NCBI GenBank assembly: GCA_949285145.1
Contig: CASDXQ010000004.1
Coordinates: 1 to 64,000, forward strand
DNA: 64,000 bases
Source of the DNA: an uncultured Spirochaetales bacterium
Lineage (GTDB): Bacteria; Spirochaetota; Spirochaetia; Sphaerochaetales; Sphaerochaetaceae
Direction of reading: 5' to 3'
The position numbers were made by a program, and so were the translations under genes. Each line of letters begins with the position of its first letter. Positions within the stretch are counted from its first letter, which is position 1. Below the pieces are notes generated by a model. That model was not told the origin of the DNA. It made no database searches and was given only the letters and a program-made list of their open reading frames with translations. Positions 1-9,053 of the stretch are shown piece after piece.

Positions 1-1
1 A

Positions 2-265
2 ATCTGCATCATTCTTCAGGCTTTCAACACTGAAATAATCTCCCTGTTTCTTGGAACAGATGGAAGCGCTGCAGCATACAGGACGGGGGAAGAGAACCTC
101 TCCTATCTGGGCTGGTTCTACGGGATTCTTGGCTTTGCCTTTGTCACAGGAGGCGTGCTGCGCGGCATGGGAAAGATGGCATCATTCACCGTGGCATTGT
201 TCTCTCCAGTGCCCCGGAGGTATCAGGAAAAGGAAAGATCTTATATCTGCCGGTCTATGATCTGA
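2..265 (+). CDS. MATE-family exporter, C-terminal fragment
   Basis: The reading frame is already open at the left edge and runs about 87 codons to a stop. It contains the pattern expected near the end of MATE (NorM/DinF-type) multidrug/cation antiporters: a hydrophobic helix LSYLGWFYGILGFAF followed by GGVLRGMGKMASFTVALF, which matches the family's VLRG-G block. After ALF the sequence changes abruptly to a charged tail rich in R, K and E, where MATE proteins normally have another membrane helix. So the gene may be truncated or shifted at its 3' end, but most of it lies outside the window and this cannot be settled. It is on the same strand as the ABC-F gene, 167 bases upstream of it. Confidence 0.55.
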   Translation: MCIILQAFNTEIISLFLGTDGSAAAYRTGEENLSYLGWFYGILGFAFVTGGVLRGMGKMASFTVALFSPVPRRYQEKERSYICRSMI

Positions 266-432
266 TGTTTCTTTAAAGGAAAATTCTCATGCGGGAAAAA
301 TCAGCTTTTTCTGCCGTGCTGCGGGCGTGTTGAACAGAACACAGACATATGATAGCATCCTGTCTGTCGGAGGGCCTGCAATGTCATCAATCCAGTGAAA
401 ATTCCAAGCGCTTTATTTTTCCGGAGGATTTG

Positions 433-1944
433 ATGTTTTTGCATCTTGACAACATTACTTTTTCATACCCTGAATCAGGGTGCCTTCTGTTTTCAGATCT
501 GTCATTGTCATTCCGGCAGGGCTGGACTGTGATCGCCGGTGCGAACGGCAGCGGCAAGAGCACGCTTGTCTCAATCGCCGCCGGTCTCACGGCACCGGAT
601 TCAGGCCGTGTTCGCAAAAGCGGGGAAGCTGTGCTGTGTCCCCAGGTTTTCGAAGGACTTGAGCCTCAGGACTGGAGTGATATTTTCAGTGGCGATAATC
701 ATGTCGGGATGCTCAAGTCCACGCTCTCACTCACTGACGAAATGATAGAAAGGCAGGAGACCCTTTCAGGCGGAGAGAAGAAAAGACTTCAGCTTCTGGC
801 AGCACTGTCTCATTCACCTGAAATACTCATTCTTGATGAGCCGACCAACCACCTTGATGCATACAGCAGACAGCTTATGATCAATGCCCTCAGGATATTT
901 GACGGCATCGGGATAATTGTTTCCCATGACAGGGCTTTTTCCGCTGCTCTTTCATCGAGGACTATCCTTTTCGACAGGGCGGCAGACGGGCTTACGACAT
1001 TTGAGGATATTCCGCTGCCTCTTTCTGATGCGCTTGATGAGAGTGAGAGACGGAAGAAAGCAGGGCGCGATGCATATGAGAGTATCCGCTCGGCAATATC
1101 GGCACAGCAGATGATCGTCCGGAAGCTTGGAGAGAGAAGCCGGTCAAAGCAGAAAGATCTGTCGAAAAGGGGCATAAGCAGCAAAGACCATGATGCGAAG
1201 GCCAGGATTGACGGTGCACGTCTGTCTGGAAAGGATGCATCCCTTGACGGTGCAATTAGAAACCACATGTCAATTTCGGCACAGCTTGAAGGAAAGCTTG
1301 AAGCGGCCGGAAAACCTCTGATGAGAAAGGAAGGTCTGACTCTTTCCGGCAGCATGAGGGTGCCTGATCTCTCATTTCCTGAAACTGTGATAAACGCCGG
1401 CAGCTATCGCCTGAACGTACCGGCTCTTTCAGTCAAAGCCGGATCGCATATAGCAATCACCGGCAGGAACGGCAGCGGTAAAACTCTTTTCATGAAGGCT
1501 TTTCACGATTATCTGGAAGAGACGGGTAAGGGGGATTTTGTCCTTTACATTCCGCAGGAATTCACCAGTGCAAAGGAAGAGAGGCTGCTTTCTTCCTTCC
1601 GTTCGCTTGAAGATGATGAAAGGGGGCTAGTACTTTCGGATATGTACCGCATGGGATCAAATCCGTCATCGCTGTTCTCGCATGAACTCTCACCGAGTCC
1701 GGGTGAGATGAAGAAGCTGGCCCTTGCACTGTCGAGGAGAAAAGGGTGCAGCGTACTGATGATGGACGAGCCGACCAATCATCTTGACATCGTCTCGATG
1801 AAGATTCTCGAGAAGATGTTCTCGCAGGACGGAAAGGATCTGACAATACTTCTCGTAAGTCATGATGAGGCGTTCATTGCCGCCTGCTGTGACACTGTAT
1901 GGAGACTTGAGAGGAACGGGAACAGCGGACATATGATACTCTGA
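433..1944 (+). CDS. ABC-F family ATPase (two ABC domains, no membrane part)
   Basis: The 503-residue soluble protein has two ABC domains. The first has Walker A GANGSGKST, signature LSGGEKKRLQ and Walker B LILDEPTNHLD. The second has Walker A GRNGSGKT, a degenerate signature (LSPSPGEMKK, where LSGGE is usual) and MMDEPTNHLD. A charged, basic linker lies between them. ABC-F proteins act on ribosomes, as translation factors or as antibiotic-protection proteins, and do not transport. Which role applies here cannot be told. The start at 433 is chosen because GGAGGA lies a few bases upstream and the protein then begins MFLHLDNITFSY, a normal ABC N-terminus; an upstream in-frame ATG at 349 has no such site. 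No partner gene is evident. Confidence 0.85.
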   Translation: MFLHLDNITFSYPESGCLLFSDLSLSFRQGWTVIAGANGSGKSTLVSIAAGLTAPDSGRVRKSGEAVLCPQVFEGLEPQDWSDIFSGDNHVGMLKSTLSLTDEMIERQETLSGGEKKRLQLLAALSHSPEILILDEPTNHLDAYSRQLMINALRIFDGIGIIVSHDRAFSAALSSRTILFDRAADGLTTFEDIPLPLSDALDESERRKKAGRDAYESIRSAISAQQMIVRKLGERSRSKQKDLSKRGISSKDHDAKARIDGARLSGKDASLDGAIRNHMSISAQLEGKLEAAGKPLMRKEGLTLSGSMRVPDLSFPETVINAGSYRLNVPALSVKAGSHIAITGRNGSGKTLFMKAFHDYLEETGKGDFVLYIPQEFTSAKEERLLSSFRSLEDDERGLVLSDMYRMGSNPSSLFSHELSPSPGEMKKLALALSRRKGCSVLMMDEPTNHLDIVSMKILEKMFSQDGKDLTILLVSHDEAFIAACCDTVWRLERNGNSGHMIL

Positions 1945-2274
1945 CGGCAACTGTTCCTTTCTTCAGGCCGGCTGTGAAGGAGTGCCATCGCCAGTCATAT
2001 ATTATGCTCCTGAGTGCTGAAGAGATGCTTCTCAGTAGGGCGTTTTTCTGCAATTCTGATCATGTTTCGGAAAAGTTTTGAATTTTTCAGAAAGTAAAAT
2101 TTGTTAAAAGCCATTGCATAATTTATTATGTACATGTAGTATCTGTTTTCACTGCATGTCTGTTTTGAGCTGAAAACATCCGGGGAGAGTACAGACATGG
2201 ACAGGATGTGAAAATGAAAAGGGATGGCAGCTGTGTCTTTCATATGGAAGGCTCAGGCTGTGCGGAGGGCTGCT
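1945..2274. other. 330-base intergenic leader before the amino-acid ABC operon
   Basis: This gap has no convincing gene. It is AT-rich around 2080-2150. It contains a possible stem with arms ACATCC near 2177 and GGATGT near 2204, upstream of the ABC operon start. I could not match it to a riboswitch class by eye. It probably carries the promoter and untranslated leader of the operon at 2275-4897. Confidence 0.3.
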
Positions 2275-3384
2275 ATGATTGAGATCAGGCACTTAAGAAA
2301 AGTATTCGATGACGATACTATTCCCCTGAAAGACATTGATATCACGATAAACAAAGGTGACGTGATATCTGTCATCGGACCTTCTGGAACAGGAAAATCA
2401 ACACTCCTCAGATGTATCAACATGCTGACCGAACCCACATCGGGCAGCATCATTGTCGACGGTCAGGACATCACTGAGAAAGGATGCAACCTCAACGAGA
2501 TAAGAAAGAAGATGGGAATGGTTTTCCAGTCATTCAATCTTTTCGGACATCTCACAATCATTGAGAACATCATGAATCCCCAGATAACACTGCTGGGCCG
2601 CAGCCGTCAGGAGGCATATGACAAGGCCATGTATCTTCTGCAGCAGGTCGGTCTTGCTTCCAAGGTTTTCAATTATCCTGATGAGCTTTCAGGCGGACAG
2701 CAGCAGAGAATCGCCATTGCAAGGACGCTTGCCATGGATCCTGACATCATCCTTTTCGATGAGCCGACAAGTGCGCTTGATCCTTCGATGATCGGCGAAG
2801 TCCAGTCTGTCATCAAGATGCTGGCGAAAAGCGGAAGGACGATGATGATCGTCACGCATGAGATGGATTTCGCAAGGAAAATCTCCAACCGCATCATCTT
2901 CATGTATGACGGGTACATTCTTGAGGAGGGAACTCCGAAGCAGATTTTCGAGCATCCACAGAACGAGATCACGAAGAAATTCATACAGCGTCTTTCCTCT
3001 CTTACATACAGGATCACTTCCACCGCTTTCAATGTCGAGGCGATGAATGACGAGCTCAACGCATACGGCGAGAAACTCCTCATAGAGGCGGAAAGACTGA
3101 GCAAGCTCATGCTCGCATTTGAGGAAATCTGTATCAACAACATTGTCGCAAACAGCGAAGTTCCCGATGTCCTCGTGAAAGTCGAGTATTCCGAAAAGCT
3201 TGATATCCTTTCAATGCTCATCTGCTATAAAGGTGAGAGATTTGATGTCCATGAATCCGGCAGCAAGCTTTTCCTTGATCTGCTTGCAGAACCCACGACG
3301 GAAATCAAGCAGGATGACATAAGCGGAGATCCAATGGGCTATGATCATGTGATCTCAATGCGTTTCAGATGGGTGGAGGAGTGA
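2275..3384 (+). CDS. Amino-acid ABC transporter ATPase with extra C-terminal domain
   Basis: Residues 1-250 are a GlnQ/HisP-type ATPase: Walker A GPSGTGKST, Q-loop VFQSFNLFGH, signature LSGGQQQR, Walker B IILFDEPTSALDP and the switch His in VTHEMDF. It should energise the permease encoded 4 bases downstream. The family is normally 240-255 residues; this one has 369. The extra 120 residues include FEEICINNIVAN, resembling the N-box of GHKL/RsbW-type ATPase folds, and a YKGERFD segment where such domains carry their DxGxxFD motif. This suggests a degenerate anti-sigma-like or regulatory domain, which is an inference. ATG at 2275 follows GCGGAGGG; an earlier in-frame ATG at 2224 would add an unrelated tail. 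Confidence 0.9.
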   Translation: MIEIRHLRKVFDDDTIPLKDIDITINKGDVISVIGPSGTGKSTLLRCINMLTEPTSGSIIVDGQDITEKGCNLNEIRKKMGMVFQSFNLFGHLTIIENIMNPQITLLGRSRQEAYDKAMYLLQQVGLASKVFNYPDELSGGQQQRIAIARTLAMDPDIILFDEPTSALDPSMIGEVQSVIKMLAKSGRTMMIVTHEMDFARKISNRIIFMYDGYILEEGTPKQIFEHPQNEITKKFIQRLSSLTYRITSTAFNVEAMNDELNAYGEKLLIEAERLSKLMLAFEEICINNIVANSEVPDVLVKVEYSEKLDILSMLICYKGERFDVHESGSKLFLDLLAEPTTEIKQDDISGDPMGYDHVISMRFRWVEE

Positions 3385-3388
3385 GAAA

Positions 3389-4897
3389 ATGAAGAAAATA
3401 TGTCTGTTTTTCGCGGCCTTCCTGCTGCTTTCATCCTGCATCTTTGCTTCTGCCTCAGAATACACGACGATTGAGGAGCTTAACGGAAAGAACATCGGTG
3501 TCCAGACTGCCGTGCTTTACGAGGAACTGATTCAGGACAGGGTTCCTGATGCTGTTTTCCAGTATTACACAATGCCCAACGACATGATTTTGGCACTTCA
3601 GTCCGGCAAGGTTGATGCCTATCTCATCGAGGAAGTGAGCTACGGGGTTCAGAAAAAGAACCATCCTGATCTTGCAGTCCTTGACGAGCCTGCCGGTTAT
3701 ATCAATGCGACCTGCATCATCGGCAACAACGAACGTCAGGACAGGCTGCTGTCAGAGCTTAACCAGTTCATTGCCGACAGCTGGGATAACGGACTGCTTG
3801 ATGAGCTTTATGATTACTGGATCGCAGACTTCGATCCCGTGAACGACAAGTGCGACATCACGGGCTTTAGTGGAGAAAACGGTGTGATCAGCGTTGCCGT
3901 TGAAGGCGGCTATGAGCCGTTCTCCTTCATCAGCAATGGAAACATCTCGGGTTTTGATGTCGATTTCATCTGCCGCTTTGCACGTGCATACGGCTACACT
4001 CCGGAATTCTATGAGGTGCCTTTTGAAGCCATCGCACCCGGGGTGGAAAGCGGAAAATATGATATCGGAATGAACATTGTCGTAAGCGCGGAGCGCAATG
4101 AGACGGGAACATTGTCCTCTGTCTATTACACAACGCCGATACGTCTTGTCATCATGGGCGAGGACGAGTCTGAACTCACATTCTTCCAGCAGCTGGCGGA
4201 AAGCTTCAACAAGACATTCATGAGAGAAGGCAGATGGAAGCTTTTTGTCGAAGGCGCGGGAATCACGATTCTCATCACGGTGACTTCAATCATCGCGGGA
4301 ACTGTTCTGGGCTTTATCATCTACATGCTGTGCAGGAAAGGGAATGTCCTTATGAACAAGGGAACAAATGTCTTCCTATGGCTGATTCACGGCATGCCTA
4401 CGGTACTTCTTCTGATGATTCTCTATTACATCGTATTCGGCTCTTCTTCCCTCAGCGGCACATGGGTATCCGTGGTGGGCTTCTCGCTGATGTTCGCCTG
4501 TTCGATGATCGACATGCTGCGTGTCGGCTGCAATGCGATAGGAAAGGGGCAGTTTGAGGCATCCACGGCACTGGGCTACTCGGAGAGGCAGAGTTTCTTC
4601 AAGATCATCCTTCCCCAGGCGGCGCAGCATTTCCTTCCAATCTACCGCAATGATGTGGTCACCCTCATCAAGGAAACATCTGTTGTCGGCTACATCGCCG
4701 TGCTGGATCTCACAAAGATAAGCGATCTTGTCAGAAGCCGCACCTATGAGGCCTTCTTCCCTCTGATCGTCACTGCGATCATGTACTTCATAATATCCGC
4801 AGTGCTGACAAAGCTTGTCACCATTGTCGAGCATTCGATTGATCCGAAGAGAAGGAAGAAAGACAAGATACTCAAAGGCATAAAGGAAAAAGACTGA
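3389..4897 (+). CDS. Amino-acid ABC transporter: fused, rearranged binding protein plus permease
   Basis: The 502-residue protein has a signal sequence with a lipobox-like LSSC ending at Cys17. Residues 27-150 match the second half of family-3 binding proteins (ELNGKNIGVQT, ALQSGKVDAYL, a terminal helix ending YDYWI). Residues 160-255 match the first half (GGYEPFSF, GFDVDFICRFA, SGKYDIGMNIV). So the lobes appear in swapped order. From about residue 285 onward it is a HisM/GlnP permease with several membrane helices and the coupling loop EASTALGYSERQ...PQ near 389-409. It pairs with the upstream ATPase to form an amino-acid importer. Substrate unknown. A terminator follows. Confidence 0.85.
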   Translation: MKKICLFFAAFLLLSSCIFASASEYTTIEELNGKNIGVQTAVLYEELIQDRVPDAVFQYYTMPNDMILALQSGKVDAYLIEEVSYGVQKKNHPDLAVLDEPAGYINATCIIGNNERQDRLLSELNQFIADSWDNGLLDELYDYWIADFDPVNDKCDITGFSGENGVISVAVEGGYEPFSFISNGNISGFDVDFICRFARAYGYTPEFYEVPFEAIAPGVESGKYDIGMNIVVSAERNETGTLSSVYYTTPIRLVIMGEDESELTFFQQLAESFNKTFMREGRWKLFVEGAGITILITVTSIIAGTVLGFIIYMLCRKGNVLMNKGTNVFLWLIHGMPTVLLLMILYYIVFGSSSLSGTWVSVVGFSLMFACSMIDMLRVGCNAIGKGQFEASTALGYSERQSFFKIILPQAAQHFLPIYRNDVVTLIKETSVVGYIAVLDLTKISDLVRSRTYEAFFPLIVTAIMYFIISAVLTKLVTIVEHSIDPKRRKKDKILKGIKEKD

Positions 4898-4914
4898 TTT
4901 CCATTTGACATCAT

Positions 4915-4950
4915 AAAGGTGCGCTCAGGGTTGAGGTCTGCACCTTTTTT
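4915..4950 (+). terminator. Rho-independent terminator of the amino-acid ABC operon
   Basis: AAAGGTGC (4915-4922) pairs with GCACCTTT (4940-4947), a perfect 8-bp stem that runs into six Ts at 4945-4950. It sits 18 bases after the permease stop and separates it from the potassium channel gene. Confidence 0.85.
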
Positions 4951-4969
4951 ATGTTGGCAGAGAAAGTTA

Positions 4970-6421
4970 ATGCATTATAAATCGATAATCCGTCTTCTGA
5001 GCTATATCACATTCCTTATGGCAGTTTTTCTGCTTGTCCCATCACTTGTATCCGTTTTCTACAAAGAAGATGAGTGCATAAGAGGGTTCCTGCTCACATC
5101 TTTCATAATGCTGGTGACTTCCTCTGTTGCCGTCCTCATCTCCGGCGGTGTCGAGAAGATCACAATAAGTGTGAAGGACAGCTATCTTTTTGTCACGCTG
5201 ACATGGTTTCTCCTTGCGTTTTTCGGAGCTCTGCCTTTTTATTTTACAGGAGCGTTTGACAGCTTTGCAGGCTGTTTTTTCGAAAGCATGTCGGGCTTTA
5301 CCGCCACAGGAGCTTCAATGATGGGGGAAATCGACACTTCCCTCAAAGGCATACTTTTCTGGCGCAGCATGACCAACTGGATCGGAGGCATGGGTATTGT
5401 CCTTCTCTTCATCGCCGTACTTCCGTCCCTCGGGATGAGCGGTGCATCTTTGTACGGTGCGGAGATGATCGGACCGACAAAGGAAAAACTGCTGCCGCTC
5501 ATGAAAGATACGGCACTTGTGCTTTGGGCCCTTTACATAGGCCTTTCGGTTCTCCAGGTTGTTTTTCTCTTTTTCGGCGGACTGGACTGGTTTGATGCCA
5601 TGACGATCATGTTTGCGACGATGGGATCTGCCGGATTTGCACCTCACAGCGCGTCAATTGCTTATTATGATTCTGTCTATGTCAACTGGGTGTGCATCAT
5701 CTTCATGTTTCTGGCAGCTGTCAATTTCTCGCTTTTCTTCCACCTGCTGCGGGGTAAATTCAGAAAGGTTTTTTCGAATTACGAGCTGAAGCTGTATTTC
5801 ACGATTCTGTGCATTGCAACCCTGCTTGTGACATGCAATCTTGTCATGAAGGGGTTCTTCTCCCTTCCTTCCGCATTCAATCATGCGGCATTCCAGGTCG
5901 TGAGCTTCATGACGACTACCGGCTTTGTCAGCGCGGATTACTCATCCTGGCCTTTTTTCTCGCAGATGGTACTGTACATTCTGTGCATAATAGGGGGATG
6001 TGCCGGTTCCACGAGCGGCGGCATAAAAGTGATCCGGGCAGGGGCCATGATGCAGATCTTCCGCAATGCCATGATAAAACGGCTTCATCCCTCCGCCGTC
6101 GTGAAGATACATACCGGAACCTCAGGATTCTCGACAGACACCGTTCAGGCCATAGCTGGATTCACGGGCTTTTATTTCGCGAACATAATTCTGGGAACTC
6201 TCATATTGTCGCTTACCGGTTTTGACTTCCTGATCACGCATTCCGCGGTTCTCCTTGCACTGACAAATGTGGGCGTCGGTTTCGGCGGGCTGGGCACGAG
6301 TGTCTCATTCTCCATCTTTCCTGACTGGGCACTGTCCGTTCTTTCCTTTCTCATGCTTGCCGGACGTCTTGAGCTTTTCACGGTCTATTCAATCTTCACA
6401 CGCGACTTCTGGAGAAGGTAG
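4970..6421 (+). CDS. TrkH/KtrB-family potassium uptake protein
   Basis: A hydrophobic 483-residue membrane protein with the four-fold pore organisation of TrkH/KtrB. The selectivity-filter loops can be seen as SGFTATGAS, MGSAGFAP, MTTTGFVS and TNVGVGFG, each with the conserved Gly. The conserved GGCAGSTSGGIKVIR block lies between pores three and four. It should move K+ (or Na+/K+) across the inner membrane, normally with a cytoplasmic TrkA/KtrA gating subunit; none is encoded in this window. The start is placed at 4970 (MHYKSIIRLL, just before the first helix). Because it lies after the terminator, it is presumably transcribed from its own weak promoter. The ribosome-binding site is poor (AGAGAAAG). 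Confidence 0.9.
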   Translation: MHYKSIIRLLSYITFLMAVFLLVPSLVSVFYKEDECIRGFLLTSFIMLVTSSVAVLISGGVEKITISVKDSYLFVTLTWFLLAFFGALPFYFTGAFDSFAGCFFESMSGFTATGASMMGEIDTSLKGILFWRSMTNWIGGMGIVLLFIAVLPSLGMSGASLYGAEMIGPTKEKLLPLMKDTALVLWALYIGLSVLQVVFLFFGGLDWFDAMTIMFATMGSAGFAPHSASIAYYDSVYVNWVCIIFMFLAAVNFSLFFHLLRGKFRKVFSNYELKLYFTILCIATLLVTCNLVMKGFFSLPSAFNHAAFQVVSFMTTTGFVSADYSSWPFFSQMVLYILCIIGGCAGSTSGGIKVIRAGAMMQIFRNAMIKRLHPSAVVKIHTGTSGFSTDTVQAIAGFTGFYFANIILGTLILSLTGFDFLITHSAVLLALTNVGVGFGGLGTSVSFSIFPDWALSVLSFLMLAGRLELFTVYSIFTRDFWRR

Positions 6422-6433
6422 AAAAAGATTTCC

Positions 6434-6463
6434 TTGACAGGGGAAGGAATCCGTTACAACAAT
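6434..6463 (+). promoter_or_regulatory. Promoter of the sulfatase/sugar ABC operon
   Basis: TTGACA at 6434-6439 is a perfect -35 box. A possible -10 box AACAAT lies at 6458-6463 (18-base spacer). It sits just downstream of the potassium channel stop and abuts the palindrome at 6463-6480. Confidence 0.55.
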
Positions 6464-6480
6464 ATACACACGAGTGTATA
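6463..6480. promoter_or_regulatory. LacI-type operator candidate
   Basis: TATACACACGAGTGTATA has 7-base inverted arms around a central CG-containing core, the usual geometry of LacI/GalR-family operators. It overlaps the end of the -10 region and the expected transcription start and ends just before the ribosome-binding site CGGAGG. The regulator encoded at 8029 is the obvious candidate; binding is inferred. Confidence 0.6.
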
Positions 6481-6490
6481 CGGAGGCTGT

Positions 6491-8032
6491 ATGGAAAAGA
6501 AACATCAGGTTGTTTTCATAATGACTGACACAACACGTTACGACATGGTCGGCTGCTATGGGTATCCCGACATGAAAACTCCATGCATAGACAGACTTGC
6601 ATCTGAGGGAGTCAGGTATTCGAGGGCATACAGCTGCCAGCCTGTGTGCGGGCCTGCACGGAGTGCGATCTTCACCGGCCTCTATCCTCATTCCAACGGA
6701 AGCTTTACGAACTGCGTGCCTTTATGGGCCGGAGTGAAGACAGTCGGAGAGAGAGTGAGCGGGAAGGGTGTGCACAGCGTGTATATCGGCAAATGGCATC
6801 TTGATGGCGGAGATTATTTCGGAAACGGAATCTGCCCCGAAGGATACGATGAACGCTACTGGTTTGATATGAAGTGCTATCTTGACGAGCTGAGCGACGA
6901 GGAAAAGATAAAGTCGAGAAAGGAATCCTCGTCTCTTGAAGACGGCGGCATTGATGAGACATTCACATTCGGCCACCGCATTGCGCAGCGCGCGATAGAT
7001 TTCCTCAGCAGGGAAGGAAAGGACGAGGATTTCTTCCTGACGGTCAGTTTTGACGAGCCCCATCAGCCTTATTTGTGTCCAGAGCCGTTTGCTTCGATGT
7101 ATGAAGGCTATGAACTTCCCCTGACTCCTGCGTATTACGATACTCTTGAAGGAAAGCCTCTGCTTGAAAAGCTGTGGGCCGGAAAGAATCTTCATGAGGA
7201 TAAATCGAAGCTTTCCATAAAGCCGCAGCTGTTTCTGGGCTGCAACAGTTTTGCGGATTATGAGATAGGACGTGTTCTTGATGCCGTAAGGGAATATGCT
7301 CCGGATGCGATGGTGATCTTCACATCGGATCACGGAGAGGCGCTTGATGCACATTCCCTTTCGCTCAAGGGACCTAGCGTATATGAGGAGATATGCCACA
7401 TACCTCTGATCATTAAGGGAGGTGCATACTGCAGCGCACCTGAGGGTGCTGTATATGATCATGTTGTCAGCCATATAGACATCACTCCCACGATTCTGGA
7501 TTATTTCGGAATTGCGAAGCATCCCGAGATGCCGGGTGTCAGCATGCGGCCTGTTATCGAAAAGCCGGATGAGAATGTCCTTCATGATGTGGTGTATACT
7601 GAGTTCCATCGTTATGAGATAGATCACGACGGATTCGGCGGCATACAGTTCATGAGAGCCGCTATAACTGACAGATACAAGATGGCTCTTTTCCTTCTCG
7701 ATGAGACTGACGAGCTGTTTGACACAGAAAAAGATCCTTATGAGCTGAGAAACCTTATCTATGATGAGTCATACGCTGATGTGAGGAAACGTCTTCATGA
7801 AAATATCCTCACAATGATGAATGATACCCGTGATCCTTTCCGCGGCTATCAGTGGAGGACCCGGAACTGGAACAGGGAAACAGAGAAACCGGACTGGGAG
7901 TGTGATTACTGCACCAGACAGCGTCCCACAGCTGACGATGAACACAGACAGCTTGATTATGATACCGGACTGCCTATAAAGGAATTCGTGCGGTTCAAGA
8001 AGAAATACGACAAGCCCGCAGGAACGATATGA
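6491..8032 (+). CDS. Cysteine-type sulfatase, cytoplasmic
   Basis: The 513-residue protein is a type I sulfatase of the alkaline-phosphatase superfamily. It begins with the metal-binding block VVFIMTDTTRYDMVGCYGYP and has the catalytic signature CGPAR (pattern C-x-P-x-R, whose Cys is converted to formylglycine) in QPVCGPARSAIFTG. GKWHLDGGDY and FTSDHGE are further metal/active-site segments. It should remove sulfate from a sugar. There is no signal peptide, so it acts inside the cell, fitting the downstream importer. Activation needs an anaerobic sulfatase-maturating enzyme, which is not encoded here. ATG at 6491 follows CGGAGG. Its stop overlaps the LacI gene start (ATGA), indicating translational coupling. 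Confidence 0.9.
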   Translation: MEKKHQVVFIMTDTTRYDMVGCYGYPDMKTPCIDRLASEGVRYSRAYSCQPVCGPARSAIFTGLYPHSNGSFTNCVPLWAGVKTVGERVSGKGVHSVYIGKWHLDGGDYFGNGICPEGYDERYWFDMKCYLDELSDEEKIKSRKESSSLEDGGIDETFTFGHRIAQRAIDFLSREGKDEDFFLTVSFDEPHQPYLCPEPFASMYEGYELPLTPAYYDTLEGKPLLEKLWAGKNLHEDKSKLSIKPQLFLGCNSFADYEIGRVLDAVREYAPDAMVIFTSDHGEALDAHSLSLKGPSVYEEICHIPLIIKGGAYCSAPEGAVYDHVVSHIDITPTILDYFGIAKHPEMPGVSMRPVIEKPDENVLHDVVYTEFHRYEIDHDGFGGIQFMRAAITDRYKMALFLLDETDELFDTEKDPYELRNLIYDESYADVRKRLHENILTMMNDTRDPFRGYQWRTRNWNRETEKPDWECDYCTRQRPTADDEHRQLDYDTGLPIKEFVRFKKKYDKPAGTI

Positions 8033-9021
8033 CGAGAGGAAGAATCACACGCAAGGATGTTGCACTTAAAGCCGGTGTCAGCGAGACGGTTGTCAGCTAT
8101 GTGCTTAATGCGAACCGCTATGTTGACAGTGCCAAGAAGGAGAGAGTGCTTCAGGCTGTCAGGGAACTGGGATACGTTCCATCTCCTGCGGCACGCTCGC
8201 TTAAAGGCAAGGATGCCCATCATGTTCTTTTCATTGTCGATGACATGGTTTCAGAGTATTTCGGTTCGATAATCGCTGAAATGGAGAACCTGGTTGCCGG
8301 AAAAGGTTTTCTTTTCTCCCTTGCATGCGACAGAGGAGATGAGAATTTCGTACAGACAGTGTGCAACTGGTCTTTCGACGGTATCATCATAGGTTCTGCA
8401 ACGATAAGAACTGAGGATATTCAGAGGATCATCGATACTGGAATGCCGACAGTGATTCTGTCGATGAATGACTATCCGGCATTCAGCGGGCGCTACGGGC
8501 TTGTGTTTACAGGACTGAAAAACGGATCTGTGAAAGTGATGGAATGCATGAGGAAGAGAGGACGAAAAAGAATTGCCTTTGTCGATTCATTTTCCATCAG
8601 CGGTTCGCCTGTAAATAAGGCCGACTTCCGCTATATAGGCTATAGGGAGGCTCTGAACGGAGCCGGTGAGATAATAATAGACGGGTGCTCCGGTTCTGCA
8701 GAACTCAGGAAGAAGATAGCAGATGTTTATGAGAAGACGCATTTCGATGCGCTTTTCTGCAGGACGGACAGAATTGCAGCTGAAGCGATGATTGCCCTCT
8801 CTGCAATCACTCTGACTGTCCCGTCTGATGTTTCTGTTGTGGGTGTGAACAACAGCAGGATCGCAATGTACACTCAGCCGAGGCTGACAAGTCTTGCGAT
8901 AAGGAAAGATGAGGTGGCAGAAGCCACACTGAGGCTTTTCTCCTCATTGAGAGTGAGCAGCAAGGAGGAGATTCTTACTGTTCAGCTTGAAACAGATCTT
9001 ATAGAGCGCGAAAGCGTATAG
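8029..9021 (+). CDS. LacI-family transcriptional regulator
   Basis: The 330-residue protein has the LacI/GalR plan. Residues 6-55 are the helix-turn-helix and hinge helix (TRKDVALKAGVSETVVSYVLN, then VLQAVRELGYVPSPAARSL). The rest is a periplasmic-binding-protein-like sensor domain (HHVLFIVDD, FDGIIIGSA, DVSVVGVNN, LTSLAIRKDE). It probably represses the operon it sits in through the palindrome at 6463-6480, with a sugar or sulfated sugar as inducer (inference). It starts inside the sulfatase stop codon (ATGA overlap) and is followed 32 bases later by the binding-protein gene. Confidence 0.9.
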   Translation: MTRGRITRKDVALKAGVSETVVSYVLNANRYVDSAKKERVLQAVRELGYVPSPAARSLKGKDAHHVLFIVDDMVSEYFGSIIAEMENLVAGKGFLFSLACDRGDENFVQTVCNWSFDGIIIGSATIRTEDIQRIIDTGMPTVILSMNDYPAFSGRYGLVFTGLKNGSVKVMECMRKRGRKRIAFVDSFSISGSPVNKADFRYIGYREALNGAGEIIIDGCSGSAELRKKIADVYEKTHFDALFCRTDRIAAEAMIALSAITLTVPSDVSVVGVNNSRIAMYTQPRLTSLAIRKDEVAEATLRLFSSLRVSSKEEILTVQLETDLIERESV

Positions 9022-9053
9022 GAAATTTCATTCAAGGCAAAAAGGAGGCCTAT

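Noticed and set aside
2150-2275. Possible riboswitch in the leader of the amino-acid ABC operon
   Set aside because: One short stem can be drawn, but I could not match the conserved core of the glycine, lysine, glutamine, SAM or other classes by eye.
6722-7627. 301-codon minus-strand frame inside the sulfatase gene
   Set aside because: It is antisense to the sulfatase catalytic region, which has all motifs; no protein family recognised.
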